A DNA stretch of 64,000 nucleotides. It comes from Pseudomonas sp. UBA1879 (GTDB lineage Bacteria > Pseudomonadota > Gammaproteobacteria > Pseudomonadales > Pseudomonadaceae). A program made the position numbers and the translations under genes. The DNA lies in the NCBI RefSeq assembly GCF_002338065.1, contig NZ_DDHJ01000013.1, forward strand, positions 146,374 through 210,373. The letters are read 5' to 3'. Position 1 is the first letter of the stretch; every line of letters begins with the position of its first letter. Under the pieces are notes generated by a model. That model was not told the origin of the DNA. It saw nothing but the letters and a program-made list of their open reading frames with translations, and ran no database searches. Shown piece after piece: positions 7,943-17,417 of this stretch.

Positions 7943-8905
7943 CTAACCCATCAGCGCAATCAACTGCTGCCGCTGCGCATCGGTCAACAGCGGTCCCAGC
8001 GCCGCCCCGGCGTTGTCCTTCATGTATTTGGGGTTGCCCGTGCCCGGGATCGCGCAGGTCACGGCAGGGTGCGAGATCAGGAATTTCAGCGCCAATTGCG
8101 CCCAGCTGTTGGCCTGCACTTCCCCAGCCCAGCCTGGCAACGGTTTGTCACGCAGCCGCCCGAGCAACCCGCCGCCGCCAAAGGGTCGATTGCAGATCAC
8201 CGCCACTCCACGTTCCCGGCATAACGGCAACAACCGCGCCTCGACCGCCCGGTCGTCGAGCGCGTAGTTGATTTGCAAGAAGTCCAGTGGCTCGGCCTTG
8301 AGCACGGCTTCCACTTCGTCGTAGGCCGATGGGGTGTAATGAGTGATGCCGATGTATCGAATGCGCCCCTGCTCCTTCCACTGTCGCAAGGTGGGCAGGT
8401 GAGTTTTCCAGTCCAGCAGATTATGGATTTGCATCAGGTCGATGCGGTCGGTTTGCAATAAGCGAAAAGAGTCCTCCATCTGCGCAATGCCCTCCCGTTT
8501 GCCCCGGGTCCAGACTTTGGTGGCCAGAAAGGCAGGCGAGCGCGGCTGATGGATCGACAGCAATTCCCCTGTCGTCTGTTCAGCGCGGCCGTACATGGGC
8601 GAGCTGTCGATCAGCGTGCCGCCGGCCATGAACAGTTCATCGATGACATGGGGCAGCGCTTTATAGTCGTCAGTGTCGGGCGCGACGTCGAAGCCTCGGT
8701 AGGTGCCGACGCCGATCATCGGTAACGGTTCGCCACTGGAAGGGATGTTTCGGGTAAGCATCGTGCGACCTCCTTGAGTACCAGCCGTTGTGACCTGTGG
8801 GAGTGAACCTGCGCGTACGGCAGCAGCCTTCAGCATCAGCGCGGCCGAAGCGCCCGCCGCAAGGATGAGCAGGCGTCGTCGAGTGAGAGCGGTCGAGTCA
8901 GTCAT
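7943..8905 (-). CDS. Tat-exported aldo/keto reductase
   Basis: A 320-residue aldo/keto reductase with the tetrad Asp100, Tyr105, Lys130 and His161 in the family's usual context (GTLIDSSPMYG, FLATKVW, DLMQIHN). Residues 8-30 form a twin-arginine signal (TRRRLLILAAG followed by a hydrophobic run), so export in folded, cofactor-loaded form is expected. I start it at the ATG at 8905 because this places the Tat motif at the N-terminus, although no good ribosome-binding site is visible there. The frame stays open upstream to 9052. The substrate is unknown. Neighbours give no operon context. Confidence 0.82.
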   Translation of the reverse strand: MTDSTALTRRRLLILAAGASAALMLKAAAVRAGSLPQVTTAGTQGGRTMLTRNIPSSGEPLPMIGVGTYRGFDVAPDTDDYKALPHVIDELFMAGGTLIDSSPMYGRAEQTTGELLSIHQPRSPAFLATKVWTRGKREGIAQMEDSFRLLQTDRIDLMQIHNLLDWKTHLPTLRQWKEQGRIRYIGITHYTPSAYDEVEAVLKAEPLDFLQINYALDDRAVEARLLPLCRERGVAVICNRPFGGGGLLGRLRDKPLPGWAGEVQANSWAQLALKFLISHPAVTCAIPGTGNPKYMKDNAGAALGPLLTDAQRQQLIALMG

Positions 8906-9102
8906 GCTGGGCACCGCATCGATGCGCGCCGGGGAGGTGTCTGGAGCGGGCCATGGCGGCTCTCCTGGTCGGGCCATGAAGGATCGACCGTCGAAGGTCG
9001 GGATCGGTTCACCGGCTATTTCGTCCACGCCGACAAGATAGGCGGAACGCACCTTGTGAGCTGCGCGTCACACCTTATGCACTCACCCACGGAGCCAACG
9101 AC

Positions 9103-9462
9103 ATGAAAGCGCTGATTACCTTGCAAGAACTCGCTGAAGCAGACCTGCGTCCTTATAAAGAAATCTGGCTGACCTCGGCACGAGCGGTGGCCGAAAGCGG
9201 TCATCAGGAAGATGAGTTGTGCCTTTGGCGATCCGACATGGTCTTCAATCACGACATGATGAGCGAAGGCACCCACGATCAGAACCTGCAAGGCATCTGG
9301 CTGGTGGTGGACAACCTCGACGACCCCGATCAAGTACTGGAAGTCGAAGACGAAGTGCGTCAGCGATTGATAGCGCTGAACATGGAAGGCGAGTTCTACC
9401 CGGCGGAAGTGGGCGATGGGCATTCGTTTGCGCAATCAGCGACGCACCCACAGGGCGATTGA
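9103..9462 (+). CDS. conserved-looking small protein, unknown function
   Basis: A 119-residue acidic, soluble protein behind a GGAG ribosome-binding site. It has no signal peptide or membrane segment. The middle (residues 60-90, LVVDNLDDPDQVLEVEDEV) is rich in Asp and Glu. I do not recognise the family. Codon use is like that of neighbouring genes, which supports a real gene. It diverges from the aldo/keto reductase, about 200 bases apart. Confidence 0.7.
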   Translation: MKALITLQELAEADLRPYKEIWLTSARAVAESGHQEDELCLWRSDMVFNHDMMSEGTHDQNLQGIWLVVDNLDDPDQVLEVEDEVRQRLIALNMEGEFYPAEVGDGHSFAQSATHPQGD

Positions 9463-10331
9463 GCCTGCCACCTGAATCCCTGCTGAACAGGCTGTGTCGA
9501 CACCATCGGTTTCGGCCACAGATTGCCCCTCGAACACAGGGAAGAAGCCGCTTTGCGCATCGAATTCAAGACAAACGGCTTCAGCGAGGTAAACCTGTGC
9601 TGCGCTACCAGCCAGCAACGGGCTGAAATACTGAGTCCTCTCAAAGCCGAACGCGCCGCCCCCGCTGAACGCTGAACATCCATCAGCACCTTAGTAGACG
9701 TCGACGCCAGCGGCCCGGTGCCGCCATTACCGTAGCGCTCAGGAAATCGTCATGAAGGTGATGATGTCCGCCGCGACCGAGATGGCCACCGAAGGCGTGT
9801 AGTGCGGGTGCCTGATTGAGCAGTCTGGAAGGCAGCCCCAAAGACAGTCCCGTGTAGGGGCTTTCCGAAAATCCTGTAGTCAGGCCGTTTTTGGCGGTGT
9901 GTCTGATGACACCTGTCGAATCGCGTCTCTATCGTTGCGTCCTCATTTCACTGGAGCAGGACGCTTTTCCCGTGTCGAAACCTCACGTATTTGTGAACGA
10001 TCGGCCCAGTCCTACCACGACTTGCGCGACCGCCTGCTTGCTATCCCCAATGGCGCTCGTCCAAAGTTCGATCAACTCAATCAGTACCACAGCGCGACTG
10101 CGTTAATGATGTGCCGCTGAGCCTGCGTATCTGGACAGCGGGCCCCATATTGAGCAGTTGTCTGATGCTGGTGGCCGCCGTTGGCTATTGGTTTTTGGAG
10201 CAGATCTGGAAGGAGCAGTCCGGCTTGCCGGCGGTAGCGATTTGAATGGCGCCACAACCGGCAAGCCGGACTGCTAAGAAACGATATCGCCTTCATCAAC
10301 AAGCGGAACGGTTACAGAACGACTGCTCGCC
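9463..10331 (+). pseudogene. decayed coding remnants, no intact gene
   Basis: This 870-base stretch has no convincing intact gene but holds short protein-like pieces in shifting frames on the plus strand. One piece (about 9553-9676) reads RIEFKTNGFSEVNLCCATSQ and stops. Another (about 9899-10105) reads SYHDLRDRLLAIPNGARPKF. After a one-step frame change near 10105 the sequence reads VPLSLRIWTAGPILSSCLML with a membrane-like tail and ends near 10244. Together these suggest one or two genes broken by frameshifts and stops. The family is not recognised. Confidence 0.4.
10214..10274. repeat. inverted repeat, REP-like
   Basis: The arms gcagtccggcttgccgg and ccggcaagccggactgc are perfect reverse complements around about 27 bases. 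The core resembles the REP families here but has different ends. It lies at the end of the decayed stretch. Confidence 0.7.
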
Positions 10332-10673
10332 TCACTTCTTCAACGCATCAAACGCCTCAAGCGCGTGCATCGAGTAGATGTACGCCGCCCCGGCATTCAG
10401 CGAGATGGCGGTCGCGGCGGCGGCCGCCACTTCTTCACGGGTCGCACCGGCGGCAATGGCGGCTTCGGCGTGAGCCCCAAGACAACCGTCGCAGCGGGTG
10501 GTGATGGCCACGGCGAGGGAAATCAGCTCGCGGGTCTTGGCGTCGAGGACGTTGTTTTCCGCCGAGGCCTCGCCAAGGGCCATGTAGGCCTTGACCATTT
10601 TCGGGTTGGATTTGGACAACGCGCCAAAGGACTGCTTGATGGTGGAAACGAGGTCGGGCCAATTGCTGAACAT
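10332..10673 (-). CDS. carboxymuconolactone decarboxylase/AhpD-like protein
   Basis: A 113-residue protein of the CMD fold with the peroxidatic signature CDGCLGAHAEAA (CxxC followed by His), as in AhpD-type alkylhydroperoxidases. Proteins of this small class usually form oligomers and handle peroxides through the redox-active cysteine pair. It is divergent from the cupin fragment at 10787, matching the common arrangement in which an AraC-type regulator faces such a gene. The specific substrate is unknown. Confidence 0.88.
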   Translation of the reverse strand: MFSNWPDLVSTIKQSFGALSKSNPKMVKAYMALGEASAENNVLDAKTRELISLAVAITTRCDGCLGAHAEAAIAAGATREEVAAAAATAISLNAGAAYIYSMHALEAFDALKK

Positions 10674-10786
10674 GGTGGTATCTCCTGAGGGCGGCGACTA
10701 GACTGCGCCGGGAACACATACAGTTTCCGCCAGCAAGGCTTTCCTGACTTGCTCGTTTGGCTCATTTCTTTGTCCGAAAGTCGCAT

Positions 10787-11173
10787 ATGCACGCCATCGA
10801 CACGCTCATCACACTTGCCGACGTTCGCGGGCGCCTCGATCTTCGCTGTCAATTCCAGGGCGACTGGGCCCTTGACCATGAGGCGGAAGCCGATGGCGTC
10901 GCGCCCTACCACATTGTGCTGGCGGGCCACTGTCAGGTGGAGTTGCCCGATGGCCCTCGGTTGAAGCTGGTCGCCGGAGACATCCTGGTGCTACCAGGCG
11001 GCATCCCTCATGTTTTGGTGAGTCCTGGCCCGCGAGTGCCTGCATCGACACCGCGCGCAGAAACCGGGGGGCTGTTGACGGTCCACAGGCTGGGTGAAGG
11101 TGCCGAGTCGGACCTGCTTTGCGGGCGATCGGGTGACATCCCGGCTCGAGAAATACTGTTCGGATTTCACTGA
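10787..11173 (+). pseudogene. AraC-type regulator reduced to its cupin sensor domain
   Basis: The 128 residues match the N-terminal cupin domain of AraC-family regulators (DHEAEADGVAPYHIVLAGHC, then LVAGDILVLPGGIPHVL). After the usual linker (LLCGRSGD) it ends abruptly at residue 128, with no helix-turn-helix domain in any frame; a REP pair begins 19 bases later. Full-length relatives are about 300 residues. It is probably a deletion remnant, though it could still be translated as a stand-alone cupin. The start is the ATG at 10787. Confidence 0.65.
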
Positions 11174-11191
11174 TTGGCGCTTGGGCAGATT

Positions 11192-11283
11192 CTGTAGGAG
11201 TGAGCTTGCTCGCGAAAAGGCCTGCCCAGGCGTTGCATCTCCTGCGCCTGGCAAGCAGCCTTCGTGAGCAAGCTCGGCCTACC
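11192..11283. repeat. REPIN-type pair of REP palindromes
   Basis: The arm ctgtaggagtgagcttgctc and the diverged arm gagcaagctcggcctacc flank about 50 bases, right after the truncated AraC-type gene. Confidence 0.85.
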
Positions 11284-11371
11284 GGTACACGACTCGCTGA
11301 CAAACAGATTGAGCATCCATGGGCTTAGCCTGGCCGCGAAGGGTGATTTCAGATGTTGCCCATTTGACCAA

Positions 11372-14029
11372 TCATACCGGTGCCTTTACCCCCAGTCGCT
11401 TCCACATCGGCTTGGTCAGGCGCTGGGTGTTTTTGTACCCCGCCCAGGGGTCGGCTTTGAGTTTGCGCAGGCGTTTGAGCAGGTTGCCGATGTTCCACTG
11501 GGCTGAGGATTTCAGCCCGGCGAGTTCATCACGAGCGATGGGCACCGAGACTGGCAACCCTGGCCGAGCACGGACCGAATAGGCGACGACGGTGCTGGCG
11601 CCTCGCGAATTGCGCAGGTAGTCGATGAATATTTTGCCGACGCGGTTTTTCGGGCCGGACGTCGCGGTGAAGCGCTCGGGCAATTGCTGCGTGATGAACT
11701 GGGCGAGCGCTTTGGCAAAGGCTTTCACGGTGTCCCAATCGGCCTTGCGCGCCAGCGGCACCAGGATATGCATGCCCTTGCCGCCGCTGGTTTTGACGTA
11801 GGCGTCCAGCCCCAACTCATCGAGCACCGAAAGGGTCAGTTGCGTGGCTTCGACCATGCTCCGCCAAGGCAGATCGGGGTCCGGGTCAAGGTCGAGGACG
11901 AAGTGGTCGGGCAGTTCGATCTTGTCGTAGGTCGAGCCCCACGTGTGTAACTCGATAGTGCCCATCTGCGCCGCACCGACCAGCGCCTGTACGGTGTCGA
12001 TTTCCATCAACCGCGCATGACCGGGATCAAGCCCGGGCTCCAGCTGTTTGATGTTGGGAATGGCCAGCCGCTCGGAATGCTTCTGAAAGAACTGCTCGCC
12101 CTCGACCCCTTCCGGACAGCGCAACAGCGCCACGGGGCGATGATCGAGGTGGGGCAGAATCCAGTCGGCAATCGACTCGTAATAGTGCGCAAGGTCGATT
12201 TTGTGCAGCCCGCTCTCCTTGTCGATCACCCGCTCGGGATGGCTGATGATCACACCTGCCACGTCTACCTTCTCCTTTGCCGTCCGTTTACTGGCCGGTT
12301 TGGGCGGCGACGCTGGCGCTGCAGAGGCCCCGGATTTCGAGGCCTTGGATTTAAAAGGCGCTTTGATGTCTTTAGGTGTTTTCGGGTATTCGTGGACCAC
12401 TTCACTGGCTGGTTTGTCGCTGCGCAGGGCAATAAAGGCCGCATGACGAATGATGCCCTCGCGGGTCCACTCGCCAAACTCCACCTCACCCACCAATGTC
12501 GGTGCGATCCAGTGCACGCCCCGGGCCTGGGCGCTGGTGAGCTTTTTCTTCAGCGGCGACGCGTCCTGCTCCAGCATCTTCATCTGCTCAAACATCTCCC
12601 CAAGCATCTTCTGGTTGAAGCCGGTCCCCACGCGGCCGGCGTACACCAACCCGGCACCCTCTTCGTTCACCGCCAGCAGCAACGCGCCGAAGCCGCTGCG
12701 TGAGCCCTGGGGTCGGGTGTAGCCGACGATGACGAACTCCTGCCGCAACTTGCACTTGAGCTTGATCCAGTCAGGACTGCGACGGGACTGATAGGGGCTG
12801 CCCGAGCGCTTGCCCACGACCCCTTCCAGCTGCAACAACGCGGCGCTTTCGACAATGTCGCGATGATTGGCCGAGAACGCATCCGAGAACCTGAGCATGC
12901 CCTTGCGTTGCCGACCGAGCATTTTCTTCAGCAATGCCCGGCGTTCTTCCACCGGTTTTTCGCGAATGTCTTCGCCTTCAAAAAACGGCACATCGAACAC
13001 GTAGTAAACGATGTCTTTGCTGCGACCGATCTCGAACGCGTTTTGCAACGCTTGAAAATCCGGCAGTCCCGCGTCATTGAGTACGACCATTTCGCCGTCG
13101 AGCCAGCCATCGCCCAACTTCAGATCGGCAATCGCCTTGGCCTGCAAGGGCATACGCTCGGTCCAGTCGTGACCGTTGCGGGTGATCAGGCGCACCTCGC
13201 CGTCCAGAATCCGGGCCATGATCCGGTAGCCGTCGAATTTGATTTCGTACAGCCAGTCGCCTTCAGGCGGCGTGTCCATCAGGGTCGCTAATTGCGGCGA
13301 GAGCTTGTCCGGTACACGGGATGTTTTCTTCGCAGGCTTCTTGCCCGCCTTGCTCGAGGGTTTCGGCTCCGATGCTTTCCGATCAGCAGCGTTTTCATCG
13401 GTAGCCTGGGTTGACGCAGCCTTTTTGCGCTTCGAGGGCTTGGCCGGGGCGCGCGCCTCGCCGACTGTCGCGCCACTGACCACGCTTTCCGGCCTGTCCA
13501 GGACGATGTCGTACTCCTCTTCGGGACGCACCGCGTGATCCTTTTCCTTGATCAGCAGCCACTGCTCCTTGTCGCCGCTGCCGCGCAAATGCGTGCGCAC
13601 CAAGGCCCAATCGCCTGTGAGTTTTTCACCGATGAGGGTGAACTTGAGCTTGCCGGCGGTGTAGGTTTCTTGGGGATCGCCATGGGGCTGCCAGATGCCC
13701 CGGTCCCAGACGATCACGTCACCTGCGCCGTATTGCCCTTCGGGGATGCTGCCTTCGAAACTGCCGTAGCCCAGGGGATGATCTTCGACGTGCACGGCGA
13801 GGCGCTTGTTTTTCGGGTCCAAGCTCGGCCCTTTGGGCACCGCCCAGCTTTTCAACGTGCCGTCCAGTTCCAGGCGGAAGTCGTAATGAAGATTGCGCGC
13901 ATCGTGTTTGTGAATGACGAACGTCAGCGCCTTGCCCTTGCTGCTGCGCGCCCTACCCGCGCTTTCCGGAGGCTCGGAGGTGATGTCGAAATTGCGCTTG
14001 CGGGTGTACTCACTCACAGGTTTTGCCAT
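11372..14029 (-). CDS. ligD: ATP-dependent DNA ligase D (NHEJ)
   Basis: An 885-residue multifunctional end-joining enzyme in the Pseudomonas domain order: 3'-phosphoesterase (about 35-170, with HKHDARNLHYDFRLE), a Lys/Ala/Ser-rich linker (190-240), ATP-dependent ligase (about 245-545, nucleophile Lys264 in YEIKFDGYR), a second linker, and primase-type polymerase (about 590-870, metal-binding motif LDLDPDPD). It trims, fills and seals double-strand breaks with Ku. ku lies 78 bases upstream on the same strand, so the two probably form one unit. The length is typical. Confidence 0.97.
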   Translation of the reverse strand: MAKPVSEYTRKRNFDITSEPPESAGRARSSKGKALTFVIHKHDARNLHYDFRLELDGTLKSWAVPKGPSLDPKNKRLAVHVEDHPLGYGSFEGSIPEGQYGAGDVIVWDRGIWQPHGDPQETYTAGKLKFTLIGEKLTGDWALVRTHLRGSGDKEQWLLIKEKDHAVRPEEEYDIVLDRPESVVSGATVGEARAPAKPSKRKKAASTQATDENAADRKASEPKPSSKAGKKPAKKTSRVPDKLSPQLATLMDTPPEGDWLYEIKFDGYRIMARILDGEVRLITRNGHDWTERMPLQAKAIADLKLGDGWLDGEMVVLNDAGLPDFQALQNAFEIGRSKDIVYYVFDVPFFEGEDIREKPVEERRALLKKMLGRQRKGMLRFSDAFSANHRDIVESAALLQLEGVVGKRSGSPYQSRRSPDWIKLKCKLRQEFVIVGYTRPQGSRSGFGALLLAVNEEGAGLVYAGRVGTGFNQKMLGEMFEQMKMLEQDASPLKKKLTSAQARGVHWIAPTLVGEVEFGEWTREGIIRHAAFIALRSDKPASEVVHEYPKTPKDIKAPFKSKASKSGASAAPASPPKPASKRTAKEKVDVAGVIISHPERVIDKESGLHKIDLAHYYESIADWILPHLDHRPVALLRCPEGVEGEQFFQKHSERLAIPNIKQLEPGLDPGHARLMEIDTVQALVGAAQMGTIELHTWGSTYDKIELPDHFVLDLDPDPDLPWRSMVEATQLTLSVLDELGLDAYVKTSGGKGMHILVPLARKADWDTVKAFAKALAQFITQQLPERFTATSGPKNRVGKIFIDYLRNSRGASTVVAYSVRARPGLPVSVPIARDELAGLKSSAQWNIGNLLKRLRKLKADPWAGYKNTQRLTKPMWKRLGVKAPV

Positions 14030-14107
14030 GATCGATCAATCCTCTGCACCCCGCGCGCGATGCGCCGGGCAGTTGTCAACACAAGGCGCTGCGTCTCCAA
14101 TCGGGCC

Positions 14108-15028
14108 TCAGGACGCCTTGGTCGTCTTTTTCCTTGCAGGGGCTCGCCGTTTGGCCGGGGCTACGTCATCAGCGTCTGCGGTTTTGCTCTTGCTGGCAGC
14201 TTTGGTTTTGGCTGGAGCCTTGGTGGAACCGCCGCGGCTGCCCAGGCTACGTTTAAGCAGTTCAGTCAGATCGATGACATCTGCCGATTTACGCTCGGTC
14301 TCCCCGGCGTCGGTTTCCACGTCCTCGATCTTGCCTTCCCGGGCCTTGGTCTCGACCAGCGTCATGATCTGGTCCTGGAACGTGTCGCGGTATTCTTCGG
14401 CGTCAGGGGTCCACTCGGTGCTCATGTCCTTGACCAGCCGTTTAGCCATGTCCAACTCGCTCTTGCTGAGCTTCACGTCGGTGGCTTCCTTCGGCAGGTC
14501 CAGACTGTCCAGGCCCCGCACTTCAGCGGGCCAGCGCAGCAGCACCAGAATGATCGCCGAGTCCAGCGGCATCACCGCCGCCAAGTGCTGGCTGGTTCGA
14601 ATGACCACATGAGCCAGCGCGACCTTGCCGGTGTCTACCAGCGTCTGCCGTAACAGAGCGTAGACCTTCTCACCGCGCTTGTCGGGGGCGAGGAAATACG
14701 GTGTGTCGATGTTCTGCAGCGGAATCTGACCGGCGTCGACAAAGCCGAAAATGTCGATGGTCTGCGTGGATTTGGGGTGCGCAGCGCGAATCTCGTCTTC
14801 GCTGATCACCACATAACGGCCCTTCTCGTACTGCACGCCCTTGACGATGTTCTCCTTGGTCATTTCCTTGCCGGTGACCTTGTTGATGCGCTTGTAACCG
14901 ACCGGGTCCATGCTGCGCTTGTCCAGCCAGTCGAAATCGACACCCTGCTGCGACGTCGCTGATACCAGCGCCACAGGGATGTGCACCAGCCCGAAACTGA
15001 TCGCGCCTTTCCAGATTGACCGAGCCAT
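14108..15028 (-). CDS. ku: Ku DNA-end-binding protein
   Basis: A 306-residue prokaryotic Ku homologue. The N-terminus MARSIWKGAISFGLVHIPVA and the GKEM and LDSLDLP segments are characteristic of the beta-barrel ring that threads onto DNA ends. The tail after residue 255 is a Lys/Ala-rich basic extension, as often seen in Pseudomonas Ku. The ATG at 15028 is chosen because the conserved protein begins there; upstream in-frame sequence is not family-like. It recruits LigD, encoded immediately downstream. Confidence 0.96.
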   Translation of the reverse strand: MARSIWKGAISFGLVHIPVALVSATSQQGVDFDWLDKRSMDPVGYKRINKVTGKEMTKENIVKGVQYEKGRYVVISEDEIRAAHPKSTQTIDIFGFVDAGQIPLQNIDTPYFLAPDKRGEKVYALLRQTLVDTGKVALAHVVIRTSQHLAAVMPLDSAIILVLLRWPAEVRGLDSLDLPKEATDVKLSKSELDMAKRLVKDMSTEWTPDAEEYRDTFQDQIMTLVETKAREGKIEDVETDAGETERKSADVIDLTELLKRSLGSRGGSTKAPAKTKAASKSKTADADDVAPAKRRAPARKKTTKAS

Positions 15029-15264
15029 CGCGTTTATTCCCAAGGGGTATGTGTAGCAATGACTGGGGAGGCAGAGGAAAAGTTTCGGATGGATGACGGG
15101 TGCCCGCGCGACGGCCCCTGGCCATTCCTTTGAGGCATAGATCATATCGATCCAATCGGCCTTCTTAACGCTACGAAAAGGCGTTAGCCTCCTTCACATT
15201 CTTCATCCCATGCCCGTGGCAGAGCGTTTCTGTCACCGCGGCGACGCTTTATCGAGACTGCGCC

Positions 15265-16467
15265 ATGACTTCCATGCCTCACCCCGCCGCCCACGGCGCT
15301 ACCATGACCAAAGGGTTGGCGATGCTGTTCGCCTTTTGCTGCGGCGCCATCGTAGCCAACATTTATTACGCTCAGCCGATCATTGGCCTGATCGCCCCGG
15401 ACATCGGGTTGTCGAGCACGCTGGCCAGTCTGATCGTTTCGTTGACGCAGATCGGCTACGCGGTCGGACTGTTTTTTCTAGTGCCGCTGGGCGACTTGCT
15501 GGAGAACCGCAAGTTGATGATGGCCACTACCGCCGTGGCGATCCTGAGTCTGCTGAGCGCGGCGTTCGCCCAGACGCCGAATCTGTTTCTACTGGCCTCG
15601 CTGCTGGTGGGGTTCAGCTCGGTGGCGGTACAGATTCTGATTCCGCTGGCCGCGCATCTGGCCCCCGAAGAAACCCGTGGCCGCGTGGTCGGCAGCATCA
15701 TGGGCGGCTTGTTGTTGGGGATTTTGCTGGCCCGTCCCGCTTCGAGCCTGATCGCCGACCATTTTGGCTGGCGCGCGGTGTTTGGCACGGCAGCGGTGAT
15801 GATGCTGCTGATCAGCGGCGTACTGGCGACCACCATTCCCAAGCATCAGCCCGCCCATAACGCCAGTTACGGACAGCTGTTGAAATCGCTGTGGACGTTG
15901 CTCGCCAAGCAACCGGTCCTGCGCCAGCGTGCGTTTTATCAGGCGTGCATGTTCGCCACGTTCAGCCTGTTCTGGACCGCCGTGCCGCTGGAGCTGGCGA
16001 GCCATTACGGCCTGTCACAAAGCCAGATTGCGCTGTTCGCGCTGGTCGGGGCAATCGGCGCCATTGCCGCGCCGATCGCTGGAAGGCTGGCCGACGCCGG
16101 CCACAGCCGTCAGGCGAGTCTGTTTGCAATGCTGTTCGCCGCCTTGAGCTTTCTGCCCAGCCTGGTGCAACCGGCTTACGCGGTCATCGGCATGGCGGTG
16201 ACCGGCGTCGTGCTGGACTTCTGCGTGCAAATGAACATGGTCGTCGGCCAGCGCGCGGTGTATGCCCTGGATGCCAAGAGCCGCAGCCGCCTGAATGCGT
16301 TGTACATGACCAGTATTTTCCTGGGTGGCGCCACCGGTTCAGTGATCGCCAGTGCGCTGTACGACCACGGCGGCTGGGGCTGGATCGTCATCGCGGGCAG
16401 CGCCTTTGCGCTGGTGGCCTTGCTGGTGTTTTTGAAGAACTCGGCTGGCGCATCCCGGCCCCTTTGA
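15265..16467 (+). CDS. MFS transporter (drug/metabolite exporter type)
   Basis: A 400-residue 12-helix major facilitator. The loop between helices 2 and 3 reads GDLLENRKLM, the conserved position of MFS motif A, and the second half begins with a cluster of basic residues near 205-215. Overall it resembles the YgaY-like sugar or drug exporter group of Proteobacteria, but the substrate cannot be read from the sequence. It stands alone, divergent from ku. The ribosome-binding site before 15265 is weak; a second ATG (residue 14) is a possible start. Confidence 0.85.
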   Translation: MTSMPHPAAHGATMTKGLAMLFAFCCGAIVANIYYAQPIIGLIAPDIGLSSTLASLIVSLTQIGYAVGLFFLVPLGDLLENRKLMMATTAVAILSLLSAAFAQTPNLFLLASLLVGFSSVAVQILIPLAAHLAPEETRGRVVGSIMGGLLLGILLARPASSLIADHFGWRAVFGTAAVMMLLISGVLATTIPKHQPAHNASYGQLLKSLWTLLAKQPVLRQRAFYQACMFATFSLFWTAVPLELASHYGLSQSQIALFALVGAIGAIAAPIAGRLADAGHSRQASLFAMLFAALSFLPSLVQPAYAVIGMAVTGVVLDFCVQMNMVVGQRAVYALDAKSRSRLNALYMTSIFLGGATGSVIASALYDHGGWGWIVIAGSAFALVALLVFLKNSAGASRPL

Positions 16468-16495
16468 GTTTTTCGACGACGCGATTTACCCGAGA

Positions 16496-16590
16496 CCTGT
16501 AGGAATGAGCTCGCTCACGAAATCGCGGGATCAGAAAAAAAACGATGCACCTGATCCACAGCCTTCTTGAGCAAGCTCACTCCCACAGGG
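16496..16590. repeat. REPIN-type pair of REP palindromes
   Basis: The diverged arms cctgtaggaatgagctcgctc and gagcaagctcactcccacagg flank a loop with a run of eight A residues. It lies between the MFS gene and the SDR gene. Confidence 0.8.
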
Positions 16591-16637
16591 AATCCGCTTC
16601 CACTCATCTTCGTTTCAAACCTTTAAGGAGTGATGTC

Positions 16638-17360
16638 ATGCCCCAACGCACCTTCCTCATCACCGGCGCCAGCAAAGGCATCGGTCGCGCCCTTTCCGAC
16701 CACCTCGCAGCCGCTGGTCATCAAGTTGTCGGCATCGCCCGCAATGCCGACGACCCGACATTCCCCGGCGTGCTCATCGAGATGGACCTCAGCGACAAGG
16801 CACAGATTCGCCGGGGCCTGGCCGAACTGGCGCAGCATTACCGCTTCGACGGGTTGGTCAACAACGTGGGCCTCGTGCGTCCACAGCCTTTGGGCGAAAT
16901 CGAACTGGAAGACTTTGACGCGGTGATGAGTGTCAACCTCCACTCCGCCCTCCTCGCCACCCAGGCCCTGCTGCCGAACATGCGCGAACAGGGCTGGGGG
17001 CGCATCGTCAACATTTCCAGCCTGACGGTGCTCGGCATCACTCAGCGCACCGCTTACGCCGCCGCCAAGGCCGCGTTGATCAGCTTCACCCGCTCATGGG
17101 CGCTGGAACTCGCGCAGACCGGCATCACGGTCAACGCCATCGCCCCCGGCCCGACCGAAACCGAACTGTTCCGCCAAAACAACCCGCCGGGCAGCGACGG
17201 CGAAAAACGCTACCTGTCCGGGGTGCCGATGGGGCGTTTCGGCCAGCCAGAAGAAATCGCCTCGGCGATCGCCTTCCTGCTATCGGAGCAAAGCGGGTTC
17301 ATCACCGGTCAGACATTGTTCGTCGATGGCGGGGCGTCGGTGGGTAAGGCGGGGTTTTAA
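16638..17360 (+). CDS. short-chain dehydrogenase/reductase
   Basis: A 240-residue classical SDR. It has the Rossmann motif TGASKGIG (residues 9-16), NNVG at 75-78, and the catalytic Ser127/128, Tyr140 and Lys144. The C-terminus has the usual GQTLFVDGGAS. The protein resembles FabG-type NAD(P)H oxidoreductases, but nothing nearby indicates fatty-acid synthesis, so the substrate is open. The ATG at 16638 follows AAGGAG. The gene ends 21 bases before a strong terminator. Confidence 0.9.
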   Translation: MPQRTFLITGASKGIGRALSDHLAAAGHQVVGIARNADDPTFPGVLIEMDLSDKAQIRRGLAELAQHYRFDGLVNNVGLVRPQPLGEIELEDFDAVMSVNLHSALLATQALLPNMREQGWGRIVNISSLTVLGITQRTAYAAAKAALISFTRSWALELAQTGITVNAIAPGPTETELFRQNNPPGSDGEKRYLSGVPMGRFGQPEEIASAIAFLLSEQSGFITGQTLFVDGGASVGKAGF

Positions 17361-17380
17361 GCGAACACGATGACTGCAGA

Positions 17381-17409
17381 TAAAAACCGCCGAAATCGGC
17401 GGTTTTTAT
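17381..17409. terminator. intrinsic terminator, bidirectional
   Basis: The stem AAAACCGCC / GGCGGTTTT with a short loop is flanked by A and T runs, so it can serve the SDR gene on the plus strand and the small gene at 17418-17588 on the minus strand. Confidence 0.9.
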
Positions 17410-17417
17410 TGGACTGT

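Noticed and set aside
10214..10274. Intrinsic terminator
   Set aside because: The stem is strong, but the 27-base loop and absence of a T-run make it a REP-like inverted repeat instead.
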